A stretch of 56,646 nt of DNA, taken from positions 1 through 56,646 of the forward strand of contig DATHTK010000069.1 of NCBI GenBank assembly GCA_035463295.1, written 5' to 3'. How positions within the stretch are numbered: position 1 is the first letter of the stretch; each line of letters opens with the position of its first letter. The position numbers were made by a program, and so were the translations under genes. The DNA is from DATHTK01 sp035463295 (GTDB taxonomy: Bacteria > Actinomycetota > Rubrobacteria > Rubrobacterales > Rubrobacteraceae). The notes beneath the pieces were generated by a model that did no database searches, was not told the DNA's origin, and worked only from the letters and a program-made list of their open reading frames with translations. Of this stretch, positions 48,467 through 56,283 are shown piece by piece.

Positions 48467-48931
48467 TTGCAGGTCTCTGCCAAGACGGACTACGCGCTGC
48501 GGGCGGCGGCCGAGCTCGCCCGAGCGGCGGAGGATGAGGCGGGCCCGATAAAGGGCGAGTGGATCTCCGAGACGCAGGGCATCCCGAAGAAGTTCATGGA
48601 GAACATCCTCCACGACCTCAAGCGCGCGGGTCTGGTCCGCACAAGACGGGGAGCCTCGGGCGGCTACTGGCTCGCTCTTCCCGCCGAGGAGATAAGCCTC
48701 GCCGCCGTGATACGGGCCGTCGAGGGCCCCTTAGCCAACGTCCGCGGTGAGTGGCCCGAGGAGGTCGAGTACGCCGGGGCCGCCGAGCCCTTGAGGGAGG
48801 TCTGGATCGCCGTCCGCGCCAACCTCCGCGCCGTTCTGGAGACCGTAACCCTCGCCGACCTCGCCGACGGCACCCTCCCCGAACCCGTGAGCGCCCTGAT
48901 CCGCGACCCCGAAGCCTGGGTGCACCACTGA
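48467..48931 (+). CDS. Rrf2-family transcriptional regulator without cysteine ligands
   Basis: 154 residues. The Rrf2 winged helix is clear: QVSAKTDYALRAAAELARAA, ISETQGIPKKFMENILHDLK, AGLVRTRRGASGGYWLALPA and AAVIRAVEGPLANVRG. The loop that holds three Cys in Fe-S members (IscR, NsrR) has none here, and the whole protein lacks Cys, so it does not sense through an Fe-S cluster of that type. The cysteine-metabolism (CymR) branch is also cluster-free. TTG start behind GGGGAGGGTGAGGG. It sits upstream of the DUF3311/symporter pair and may regulate it. Confidence 0.87.
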   Translation: MQVSAKTDYALRAAAELARAAEDEAGPIKGEWISETQGIPKKFMENILHDLKRAGLVRTRRGASGGYWLALPAEEISLAAVIRAVEGPLANVRGEWPEEVEYAGAAEPLREVWIAVRANLRAVLETVTLADLADGTLPEPVSALIRDPEAWVHH

Positions 48932-49182
48932 TACCCCAAGTCCCGGGACCCGCATAAGACTGCTTCCCGCAAAAAACTTGGCTGTTGCGAGCTAAAATAG
49001 CCATTGTTACACTGGTAGCCGAAGGATTTGAGGGGCGAGGGATAACCTGCATGACAGAGCGTACCTCTTCGCGTGAGGAGACTCAGCGAGGATAGAGGGC
49101 CCGCTCGTCCCGACTTCGACGCGTGCGCTCTGAGGTTGGGGGCAGGGGCAATGTTTGCGGCGCTAGGTTAGGAGGGAACGGT

Positions 49183-49395
49183 TTGAGATCCGAAAGAACG
49201 ATCGCCGTCGTCATGGGCGCGTACTTTCTCGTCTGTACGCTCGCCATGATATGGCCCGGCGCCGTCGTCGCCAACCGCATAGAGCCCATGATCTTCGGGT
49301 TGCCGTTCTTCTTTTTCTGGTACGTGCTGTGGGTCTTTATCGTGTTTGTCGGCACGGTCATCCTGTACCGCTGGGAGTACGGAGGTAGGTCGTAA
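49183..49395 (+). CDS. DUF3311 small membrane subunit of a solute symporter
   Basis: 70 residues from TTG 49183, which follows GGAGGG at 6 nt. Two membrane helices (VVMGAYFLVCTLAMIWPGAV, FFFFWYVLWVFIVFVGTVIL) with the typical PMIFGLPFFFFWYV core. Such proteins pair with SSF symporters. The stop overlaps the symporter ATG by 1 nt (TAATG), so the two are translationally coupled. A TAAAAT box at 48993-48998, about 185 nt upstream, could drive the pair. Confidence 0.82.
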   Translation: MRSERTIAVVMGAYFLVCTLAMIWPGAVVANRIEPMIFGLPFFFFWYVLWVFIVFVGTVILYRWEYGGRS

Positions 49396-50906
49396 TGCAG
49401 GACTGGTGGATCATAACGGGCATCACGGTCGCGTACCTGATCGTCGTCCTCGCCGTGGGGCTGCGGGCCCGCAGCGAGCAGGCCTCGACGCTGGTGGGCT
49501 ACGTGGCCGGCGGGCGCGAGCTCGGCCTCGTCATCCTGTTCTTCATTATGGGAGCGGAGATCTTCAGCGCGTTCGCCTTCCTCGGTGGTCCCGGATGGTC
49601 CTACGGTATGGGCGCCCCTGGCTTCTACATCATGGCCTACCTGGGGCTCGGACTCCTGCCCTGGTGGATCTTAGGACCCAGAGCGGCCCGGTTAGGGAGG
49701 AAATACGGCTACCTCACCCAAGCCGATCTCATGTCGGACCGCTTTTCGAGCAAGGGGCTCTCAGCAATTATCGCGCTGGTAAGCGTGGCAGCCTTTCTCC
49801 CTTACCTGACGCTCCAGATCACTGGTGCCGGCTACCTCTTCGAGGCCGCGACGGACGGCAACGTTCCGTTCTGGCTGGGGGCGCTCGTGGCGTTCGTCAT
49901 AGTCGCCCTCTACGTGTACACCAGCGGCTTGAGGGGCATTGGATGGACCAACGTGATCCAGGGCATCATCATGGTCGTGGTCGCGTGGGTGATCGGGCTG
50001 GCCGTCGCCTACCGCTTCTACGGCGGTGTGGGCTCCATGTTCAGAGAGATACAGGCGAGGGCGCCCGAGTATCTGACGCTGCCGGGTGGGGGGGACGGCA
50101 TGAGCTGGGCCGCCTTCTCGACGGCCATCCTCGTCAGCGCGATCGGGTTCACTATGTGGCCGCACCTGTTCATGAAGTCCTACGGCGCTGACAACGAGAG
50201 AACTATAAAGAAGACTATCATCATCTACCCGCTCTACGGGTACCTCCTTATTCCAGTTCTCATCATAGGCTTCGCCGGCATCCTGGTCTTCCAGGACAAC
50301 CCGCTGGAGAACCAGGACAACGTTCTCCCCGAGCTGGTGGTCAACGTGGCGAACTTCTCGCCGTGGCTCATAGGCATCATGCTCTCCGGCGCCTTGGCCG
50401 CAGCTATGTCTACGGGGTCCAACCTGGTGCACACCGCCTCGACCGTTCTCGTGAGGGACCTCTTCGTCGCGGTGTTCAAGCAGGACATGCCCGAAAGCAG
50501 GGTAGTCTCGCTCACCAAGATCTTCGTCCTCGTCCTATCCGTGGTCGCCTACTTGCTGGCGCTGGTCAACCCGGCCTCGCTCGTGGATCTGCTGCTCGGC
50601 GCATACGGCGGTGTGGTGCAGTTCTTTCCGCTGATAGTGGCCGTGTTCTTCTGGAAGCGGGCCACCACCGCCGGGGCCTGGGCCGGTCTGATCGCCGGCA
50701 GCTTGGTCACCTTGCTTTTCACTTTCTTCGTGACCACGCCCTTCGAAATCCACGCCGGGATATGGGGCTTTATTGCGAACATAGTCCTGCTCGTAGGCGT
50801 GAGCCTCGCCACGAGGCCGATGCCCGAAGAGCACGTGAAGAAGTTTGTGGAGGGCTCTAAGGCTACGTTGGAGGAGATCGGCGAGACGGAGGCCTCAGCT
50901 ACGTAG
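49395..50906 (+). CDS. Sodium:solute symporter (SSF family)
   Basis: 503 residues with about 13 helices. Family marks are YVAGGRELGLVILFFIMGAE, GPGWSYGMGAPGFYIMAYLG, GWTNVIQGIIMVVVAWVIG and SGALAAAMSTGSNLVHTAST. SSF carriers with a DUF3311 partner include monocarboxylate importers of the MctP type, but others take pantothenate or amino acids; the substrate cannot be told. Uptake is driven by Na+ or H+. Confidence 0.87.
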   Translation: MQDWWIITGITVAYLIVVLAVGLRARSEQASTLVGYVAGGRELGLVILFFIMGAEIFSAFAFLGGPGWSYGMGAPGFYIMAYLGLGLLPWWILGPRAARLGRKYGYLTQADLMSDRFSSKGLSAIIALVSVAAFLPYLTLQITGAGYLFEAATDGNVPFWLGALVAFVIVALYVYTSGLRGIGWTNVIQGIIMVVVAWVIGLAVAYRFYGGVGSMFREIQARAPEYLTLPGGGDGMSWAAFSTAILVSAIGFTMWPHLFMKSYGADNERTIKKTIIIYPLYGYLLIPVLIIGFAGILVFQDNPLENQDNVLPELVVNVANFSPWLIGIMLSGALAAAMSTGSNLVHTASTVLVRDLFVAVFKQDMPESRVVSLTKIFVLVLSVVAYLLALVNPASLVDLLLGAYGGVVQFFPLIVAVFFWKRATTAGAWAGLIAGSLVTLLFTFFVTTPFEIHAGIWGFIANIVLLVGVSLATRPMPEEHVKKFVEGSKATLEEIGETEASAT

Positions 50907-50921
50907 AACGGTCGAACTACT

Positions 50922-51335
50922 CTAGCTGCCGAAAGCCGAAGAGTACAGCTCGTACATGAGCGCGAAGGTCGCAACCGCGATCGTCAGGGAGATAGTGAGC
51001 TGCGCCCATGCGGGAAGCTGCATCAGACGCTTGCCGACCGGTCTGAAGACCTTTCTCGCCCTTACCTCGAGCCGGTCCATCAGGTACGCGACAGGGTAGG
51101 ACTCGCCGGCGATGATGCCGAGCCCCAGAACGACGGTTCCCCAACCGAGGACCGGCAGCCATCCAAACAGGGCGCTTGCCAGGATCAACAATATGCCCGC
51201 CGCGATGTACAGCAGGCGCACGGGATCGAACCTGCGGCGTCTGCCACGCCGGTGGAGCCGGTAGCGCTCACGAAAGCGGTGCCCCGGCCTGCTGGCCGCG
51301 AAGAGCCACCAGTTTCTCTTTATTCGCCCTATCAT
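50922..51335 (-). CDS. PGPGW-like transmembrane protein
   Basis: 137 residues. A very basic N-terminal region (HRFRERYRLHRRGRRRRFD) precedes a pair of helices (LLYIAAGILLILASALFGWL, LGWGTVVLGLGIIAGE), resembling the putative transmembrane PGPGW family; a further helix ends the protein (TISLTIAVATFALMYELY). Function unknown. It is convergent with the symporter gene and divergent from chrA. Confidence 0.68.
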   Translation of the reverse strand: MIGRIKRNWWLFAASRPGHRFRERYRLHRRGRRRRFDPVRLLYIAAGILLILASALFGWLPVLGWGTVVLGLGIIAGESYPVAYLMDRLEVRARKVFRPVGKRLMQLPAWAQLTISLTIAVATFALMYELYSSAFGS

Positions 51336-51419
51336 AGTTCCAGACTCACACTCGCCAACCTAATCTTAGCACGCAGCCCAAACAGGCTGCGCGGCTTCAG
51401 CCCGTCTCGTGACACGTAC

Positions 51420-51447
51420 TGTAACCATGGTTACACGAGACTATGAT
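51420..51447 (+). promoter_or_regulatory. chr promoter with perfect 16-bp palindrome TGTAACCATGGTTACA
   Basis: The palindrome (51420-51435) covers the -35 position and spacer of a promoter whose -10 is TATGAT (51442-51447). The predicted start near 51454 leaves a leader of about 9 nt before ATG 51463. A repressor bound here would block the operon; ChrB-type proteins are chromate-sensing regulators in other bacteria. Confidence 0.6.
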
Positions 51448-51462
51448 ATCCTATCGGGTGGT

Positions 51463-52791
51463 ATGAGTATCGAGGAGGCTGGTGGGTTGGAAGACAACAC
51501 GAAGCCCGTCGGTTTTCGGGAGGCGTTCTGGTTCTGGGTGAGGCTGGGGTTCATAAACTTCGGGGGCCCTGCTGGCCAGATCGCCATTATGCACAGGGAG
51601 TTGGTCGAGAAGAAGCGGTGGGTCTCGGAGAGGCAGTACTTGAGGACGCTGAACTTCTGCATGCTCTTGCCGGGACCCGAGGCGCAGCAGGTCGCCACCT
51701 ACATCGGGTGGAGGTTGCACGGGGTGGTGGGCGGAGTCGTCGCGGGCTCCTTCTTCGTCATCCCGTCCATCTTCGTGTTGTGGCTGCTCAGTTATCTTGC
51801 GGTCGCCCACTCCGACGTGCCGGCGATAACGGGTCTGCTCTATGGCGTGCAGCCCGTCGTTATCGCGATAGTGGTCGAGGCGGTGCTCAGGATCGGCCGT
51901 CGGGCGCTGGGCCATACGGTCCTCGTCGGATTCGCGGTGCTGGCCTTTGTGGCTCTCTACTTCCTCTCGGTCCCCTTCCCGCTGGTAATCGTGGCCGCCG
52001 CTTTCGGCGGGGTACTCTTGAGGCGCGTGGCGCCGGGGGCGTTTTCGGGCGGTGGAGACGGGGCCTCGGGGGAAGAAGGGTCCTCCGTCGAGTGGGCCGT
52101 CTCTAACGGTCGGCCTTCCGTGGTACGCAACCTGAGGCTGGTGGGGATCTTCGCCCTCTTGTGGGCGGCGCCCGTGGGCGCACTCTGGGTGTGGCGCGGC
52201 GGGGAGGACGTGCTGGTAAAGGAGGCGCTGTTCTTCACGGGGGCGGCGTTCGTCACCTTCGGTGGGGCCTACGCCGTGCTCAGCTACATCTCGAACGTGG
52301 CGGTGAACAACTACGGGTGGTTGACGGCGGACCAGATGGTGCAGGGGCTTGGCCTCGCGGAATCGACGCCGGGGCCGCTGATCATGGTCACCCAGTACGT
52401 CGGCTTTCTCGGGGCGTGGAACGACCCCGGTCCCTTTTCTCCGCTGCTCTACGCGACGCTCGGCGCCGGGATAACCACCTACGTGACGTTTCTTCCGTGC
52501 TTTCTCTTTATCTTCCTGCTGGCCCCGTACATCGAGCTGCTGGCGAACGACCGCCGGCTCCGGGCGGCGCTCGTGGGTGTTACGGCGGCGGTCGTGGGCG
52601 TCATAGCGAACCTCGCGGTCTTCTTCGCGAGTCGGGTGCTCTTCCCGGACGGTGTGACGCTGGCCAACCTGGACATCTTCGCGCTGGGGGTCGCGGTGGT
52701 CTCTTTCGTGGTGTTGCAGAGGTTCAAGGTACCTATCTACGCCCTCGTGCCGGCGGGCGCGGTCGTGGGGATGGTATGGACGCTCCTCTGA
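51463..52791 (+). CDS. chrA: Chromate transporter ChrA (two-domain)
   Basis: 442 residues, the long two-domain form. The N-terminal CHR domain has EAFWFWVRLGFINFGGPAGQ and IAIMHRELVEKKRWVSERQY, LLPGPEAQQVATYIGWRLHG; the second half has FVTFGGAYAVLSYISN and GLAESTPGPLIMVTQYVGFL. ChrA exports chromate, a sulfate analogue, from the cytoplasm using the proton gradient. Start ATG 51463 is set by the promoter; upstream in-frame codons fall inside it. Two chrB parts follow, so this is a full chr operon. Confidence 0.92.
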   Translation: MSIEEAGGLEDNTKPVGFREAFWFWVRLGFINFGGPAGQIAIMHRELVEKKRWVSERQYLRTLNFCMLLPGPEAQQVATYIGWRLHGVVGGVVAGSFFVIPSIFVLWLLSYLAVAHSDVPAITGLLYGVQPVVIAIVVEAVLRIGRRALGHTVLVGFAVLAFVALYFLSVPFPLVIVAAAFGGVLLRRVAPGAFSGGGDGASGEEGSSVEWAVSNGRPSVVRNLRLVGIFALLWAAPVGALWVWRGGEDVLVKEALFFTGAAFVTFGGAYAVLSYISNVAVNNYGWLTADQMVQGLGLAESTPGPLIMVTQYVGFLGAWNDPGPFSPLLYATLGAGITTYVTFLPCFLFIFLLAPYIELLANDRRLRAALVGVTAAVVGVIANLAVFFASRVLFPDGVTLANLDIFALGVAVVSFVVLQRFKVPIYALVPAGAVVGMVWTLL

Positions 52792-52799
52792 GAGGGAAG

Positions 52800-53309
52800 G
52801 TGAGGTGGCTCATACTCGTCTACCAGCTCCCCAGGGAGCCCTCGCGCCACCGGGTCGCCGTGTGGCGCAAGCTGAAATCACTGGGTGCGCTCTATCTTCA
52901 GGACGGAGCCGTCGCACTCCCCGAGGATGCGATGACCCGCGAGCAGCTCGAGTGGCTGCAGGTGCGCGTGAGGGAGGCCGGGGGGGAGGCGACGCTCTGG
53001 GAGGCCGTCCCTAACACCGCCGCCGAGAACAAGGCTCTCGTCGAGCAGTTCCGCGCCGGCCGCGAGGAGGCGTACGCGGCCCTGATCGAAGCGGCGGAGC
53101 GTCTCGGGCGCAAGGCGGCGCTCGGGGCGGACGCGACCGCGCTTCTCGAAGAGCTCGAGAAGCTGGAGCGCGAGTTCCGGGCCGAGCGCCGGCGGGACTA
53201 CTTCCGCTCGCCACTCAGGAAGGTGGCCGCCGAGGCCCTCCGCGAGACTCGGAAGACGTTGCGGGAAGGCGCGAGCCCGGCGAACGGCCGGCGGGTGAAG
53301 GGGTCGTGA
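52800..53309 (+). CDS. ChrB N-terminal domain protein
   Basis: 169 residues from GTG 52800 (AGAGGGAAG upstream); ATG 52776 is an alternative that would overlap chrA. The N-terminal part is the ChrB-N domain (WLILVYQLPREPSRHRVAVW, RKLKSLGALYLQDGAVALPE) and the rest is charged helix. In full-length ChrB this is the regulatory, possibly DNA-binding portion that controls chrA in response to chromate. The stop overlaps the next gene by 4 nt (GTGA). Confidence 0.85.
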   Translation: MRWLILVYQLPREPSRHRVAVWRKLKSLGALYLQDGAVALPEDAMTREQLEWLQVRVREAGGEATLWEAVPNTAAENKALVEQFRAGREEAYAALIEAAERLGRKAALGADATALLEELEKLEREFRAERRRDYFRSPLRKVAAEALRETRKTLREGASPANGRRVKGS

Positions 53310-53725
53310 TCTGGGCCACCCGCCGCGGCTGCCACGTCGACCGGACCGCCTGCATCTGGCTCATAAGACGCTACGTGGACCCGGGGGCCGAATTCCACTA
53401 TCTAGAAGATCCATTAGAAGAGGCGCCGGAGGGAGCGGAGCTCTTCGATGTGGCGGGGGTACGGCTCTCCCACCACGGGGAGGACTGCTCCTTCGAGACC
53501 TTTCTCAAGGAGTACGACCTGCGCGACCCCGTACTCGCGGATATCGCCGAGATCGTGCACGACGCGGACCTGATGGACGAGAAGTACGGTCGTCCCGAGT
53601 CCGAGGGCATCGACGCCGTAGTAAGGGGGATGCAGATCGTCCTGGCGGACGACGAGGCCTTGACCCGGCACACTGACGCCCTCTTCGACGGGCTGCGCGC
53701 ATATTTGCGCCGGGAGGTACTCTAG
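53306..53725 (+). CDS. ChrB C-terminal domain protein
   Basis: 139 residues. It matches the ChrB-C region: WATRRGCHVDRTACIWLIRR, FDVAGVRLSHHGEDCSFETF, IAEIVHDADLMDEKYGRPES. Cys and His residues (CHVDRTAC, SHHGEDC) are potential chromate or metal ligands. In many proteobacteria the two halves are one ~310-residue protein; here they are separate, overlapping genes. Confidence 0.85.
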   Translation: MIWATRRGCHVDRTACIWLIRRYVDPGAEFHYLEDPLEEAPEGAELFDVAGVRLSHHGEDCSFETFLKEYDLRDPVLADIAEIVHDADLMDEKYGRPESEGIDAVVRGMQIVLADDEALTRHTDALFDGLRAYLRREVL

Positions 53726-53742
53726 CAGGGCGTAGGTCAGGA

Positions 53743-53762
53743 CGCGGGTTTTCAGACCCGCG
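53743..53762. terminator. Hairpin between convergent chr and usp genes
   Basis: CGCGGGT-TTTCAG-ACCCGCG, a perfect 7-bp stem with a 6-nt loop, 18 nt after the chr stop and 20 nt from the usp stop. It could end transcription from both sides. Confidence 0.55.
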
Positions 53763-53781
53763 CGAGAGCCCGAATAGCCAT

Positions 53782-54291
53782 TTACTCTCGCGTGGGTCTG
53801 GGTGAGCGGGAAGGGACGAAGCGCCGCCAGGAGAGGCGGCTGTCGGCGGACCTTTGCGGTCGCACGACCATTACCGGGCAGTGGGCGTGACGGACGACGG
53901 AGTCTGCGACGTTGCCGAGGAGAGCCCGTTTCAAACCGCCGAAGCCGCGGCTTCCCATCACGATCAGGCCGGCCCCGATCTCTTCGGCGAGGTGCACGAT
54001 CGCCTCGTCCCGTCTCTCGCCCATCTTCAAGTGGGCGACCGTGACGGTTCCGCCCGCCGCTTCGATCTTCCTGACCTGCTCTTCGAGTATCTGCTGGGCC
54101 TCGCTCCTGATATCCTCGCGCGCCGCTTCCGCGTAGACCTCATAGACGGCCGGATCGAAGGTGCGCGCGACCGCGACGACGTGGAGCCGCGAGCCGGTGC
54201 TCTCCGCGAGATCTACCGCGGTCAGGGCCGCCAGCTCAGCGTGCGGAGAGCCGTCGGTGGCGAGCAGGATCCGCGCCGGAAAAATACTCAA
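53782..54291 (-). CDS. Universal stress protein, UspA family
   Basis: 169 residues from TTG 54291, behind AAAGGCGGCGGG; GTG 54315 is a longer option. The Usp fold is clear: RILLATDGSPHAELAALTA, LHVVAVART, and the ATP-binding loop VMGSRGFGGLKRALLGN followed by SVVRHAHCPVMVVRP. ATP-binding Usp proteins act in stress survival, with no defined reaction. Cytoplasmic. Confidence 0.92.
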   Translation of the reverse strand: MSIFPARILLATDGSPHAELAALTAVDLAESTGSRLHVVAVARTFDPAVYEVYAEAAREDIRSEAQQILEEQVRKIEAAGGTVTVAHLKMGERRDEAIVHLAEEIGAGLIVMGSRGFGGLKRALLGNVADSVVRHAHCPVMVVRPQRSADSRLSWRRFVPSRSPRPTRE

Positions 54292-54367
54292 CCCGCCGCC
54301 TTTCGTACCGCACACCAGGGTAACGCAGAAGATCCGCGTTGGTTAGCCGAGAAGATCCGACCGGACC

Positions 54368-54952
54368 CTAGCGATTGCTCCAGTTGTACTCGGTGTCCGC
54401 GGATGGCGTCCAGAGGTAGCCGAAGAACTCCAGCTTCTCTATTACCTTGCGAGCGCTCTCCTCCGGAGTCTCCTGGTCGGTCTTGAGGACGAGGTCGGGG
54501 GCGGCCGGGGGCTCGTAGGGGTCGGAGACGCCGGTGAACTGCTCGATCTCCCCGGCGAAGGCCTTTTTGTAGAGGCCCTTGACGTCACGCTCGGCGGCGA
54601 CTTCCAGCGGGACGTCCACATAGACCTCGACGAAGTCCACTATCCGTCGCCGCACCTGGTCGCGCGCCTCCTTGTAGGGGGAGATGGCCGACACGATGAC
54701 CGCCACCCCATTGCGCGTCAGGAGGTTCGCCACGAACCCGATGCGCAACACGTTTATGTTCCGGTCCTCCCGGCTGAAGGTCAGGCCCCTGGATAAGTTG
54801 GTGCGCACGATGTCGCCGTCGAGCACCTCTACCTGGCGACCTCTCTCCTTTATCTCCCGCTCCACGATCTCGGCGACGGTGGTCTTGCCGGCCCCCGAGA
54901 GGCCCGTGAACCACAGCGTGAAACCGCGCTGTTCGTTCATGCGCTTCTCCAC
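54368..54952 (-). CDS. cysC: Adenylylsulfate kinase (APS kinase)
   Basis: 194 residues. The P-loop is WFTGLSGAGKTT, followed by VLDGDIVRTNLSRGLTFSRE, INVLRIGFVANLLTRNGVAV and KGLYKKAFAGEIEQFTGVSD, all standard for CysC. It phosphorylates adenosine 5'-phosphosulfate to PAPS with ATP, as part of sulfate assimilation and sulfation. GTG 54952 with AGGGAGAAC upstream. ATP sulfurylase is not in this window. It follows the TauE/SafE gene on the same strand, separated by a strong hairpin. Confidence 0.94.
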   Translation of the reverse strand: MEKRMNEQRGFTLWFTGLSGAGKTTVAEIVEREIKERGRQVEVLDGDIVRTNLSRGLTFSREDRNINVLRIGFVANLLTRNGVAVIVSAISPYKEARDQVRRRIVDFVEVYVDVPLEVAAERDVKGLYKKAFAGEIEQFTGVSDPYEPPAAPDLVLKTDQETPEESARKVIEKLEFFGYLWTPSADTEYNWSNR

Positions 54953-55023
54953 GTTGTTCTCCCTTCTGTCTGATACTCGTCGCTGCGTAGTCTACACAGC
55001 CCCCACCGAGGACTCCACGCAAT

Positions 55024-55058
55024 GAATCCGGTCGGGGTACGATACCCCGACCGGATTC
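55024..55058 (-). terminator. 16-bp perfect hairpin after the TauE/SafE gene
   Basis: GAATCCGGTCGGGGTA-CGA-TACCCCGACCGGATTC, a 16-bp stem with a 3-nt loop, 32 nt past the TauE/SafE stop and before cysC. No U-tract. It could be a terminator, or an attenuator controlling cysC read-through. Confidence 0.65.
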
Positions 55059-55090
55059 GCTAGCGGGCTATGACTATTGCCGCCCTGTTC

Positions 55091-55972
55091 TCACGTCTCG
55101 AGCACCGGTCGGCGCTCGCGGCGGATGGCGGAGATGGCGAAGTAGAGAGCGGTGATCCAGACTATCAGGATCGCCGCGTAGACGATCACGTTGAGGCTCG
55201 GGTCGAGCCCGATGGCCCCGAGGAAGGTGTTGGCGTTGACGAGCAGGATAAAGCCACCGACCGCCGTGCCGAGCACGCGGGCGTTGAGGTGACGAACCAC
55301 CCAGGCGGCGATCGGGGCGGCGATGAGCCCGCCGATGAGCAGCGCCCCGACTATGCCCCACGGCACCTCGGCGAAGCTGAGCGCGATGAGGAACCCGACA
55401 CTGGCGGAGAGGGCGACGACGAACTCGCTGGTGTCCACGGTGCCGACCACCTTGCGCGGCTCCATGCGCCCCGAGGAGAGCAGCGTCGGCGTGGAGATGG
55501 GACCCCACCCCCCACCACCCGCAGCGTCCATGAAGCCAGCGAAGAGACCCAGGGGACCGAGGAACCTACCGGAGATCGGGCGTACCTTGACCGGCGTCTC
55601 CCTTCTCCTGAATGAGAAGCGCGCCAGAATGTAGGCGCCGAGGGTGAACAGGAAGATCGCTACGAAAGGCGCAGCGACCTCGGCGGAGATGACCGAGGCC
55701 AGCACCACCGCCCCAAGGAACGCGCCAACACCCCCCGGTAGCGCCATCCACAATATCTTCGACCAGTCGACGTTGCCGAACCGCCAGTGCGAAACCCCCG
55801 AGGCGAAAGTGGTGCCCACCTCCGCGATGTGCACGCTCGCGGAAGCGAGCGCCGGCGTGAGCCCTACCGCTAATAGAAGGGTCGTCGAGGTCACCCCATA
55901 GGCCATCCCCAGCGACCCATCGACCAACTGGGCCACCAGACCCACTACGGCTAGAAGGACAAAACTCCTCAA
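55091..55972 (-). CDS. TauE/SafE-family (TSUP) sulfite or sulfonate exporter
   Basis: 293 residues with about eight helices. TSUP repeats are visible: VDGSLGMAYGVTSTTLLLAV, HIAEVGTTFASGVSHWRFG, GFMDAAGGGGWGPISTPTLL and VVGTVDTSEFVVALSASVGF. Family members move sulfite, sulfoacetate, thiosulfate or similar anions. Given the sulfite-producing pathway upstream, sulfite export is a fair guess. The TTG start has GGAGG upstream. Confidence 0.88.
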   Translation of the reverse strand: MRSFVLLAVVGLVAQLVDGSLGMAYGVTSTTLLLAVGLTPALASASVHIAEVGTTFASGVSHWRFGNVDWSKILWMALPGGVGAFLGAVVLASVISAEVAAPFVAIFLFTLGAYILARFSFRRRETPVKVRPISGRFLGPLGLFAGFMDAAGGGGWGPISTPTLLSSGRMEPRKVVGTVDTSEFVVALSASVGFLIALSFAEVPWGIVGALLIGGLIAAPIAAWVVRHLNARVLGTAVGGFILLVNANTFLGAIGLDPSLNVIVYAAILIVWITALYFAISAIRRERRPVLET

Positions 55973-56283
55973 GGGTCACACCTCCATTTCATGCTTTGCC
56001 TGTTACATTGGTGAACTATACTAACTCTAGTGGTGGATGCAAACATCTGCCGCATGGCATATCTCGTACACACTAGAGGTCCGCCTCCTTGCGCAGGTCT
56101 CCCGCGCATCTTGCGTATGGCTGTTGGGAATTTTTCTGCAGATCGCCTCTGAAGCCTTGACTGGAGTACTTGTGTGGTCTACAGTGCTGCCCGCTATTGT
56201 TCACAAACACAGTAGAGAAAATGAGTAAACGGGAGGGGCACGTGTCGGAGTTGGGGAGCAGAGAAGAGAGAGGTAGAGAAACC
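55973..56283. other. Divergent control region between the TauE/SafE and sulfatase-fold genes
   Basis: 311 bp, more AT-rich than its surroundings. On the minus strand TATAGT (56039-56034) may be the TauE/SafE -10. TGTTACATTGGT at 56001-56012 recurs, with one change, at 49005-49016. For the plus strand no clear -10 is seen; the sulfatase ribosome site is GAGAGAGG. Confidence 0.4.
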
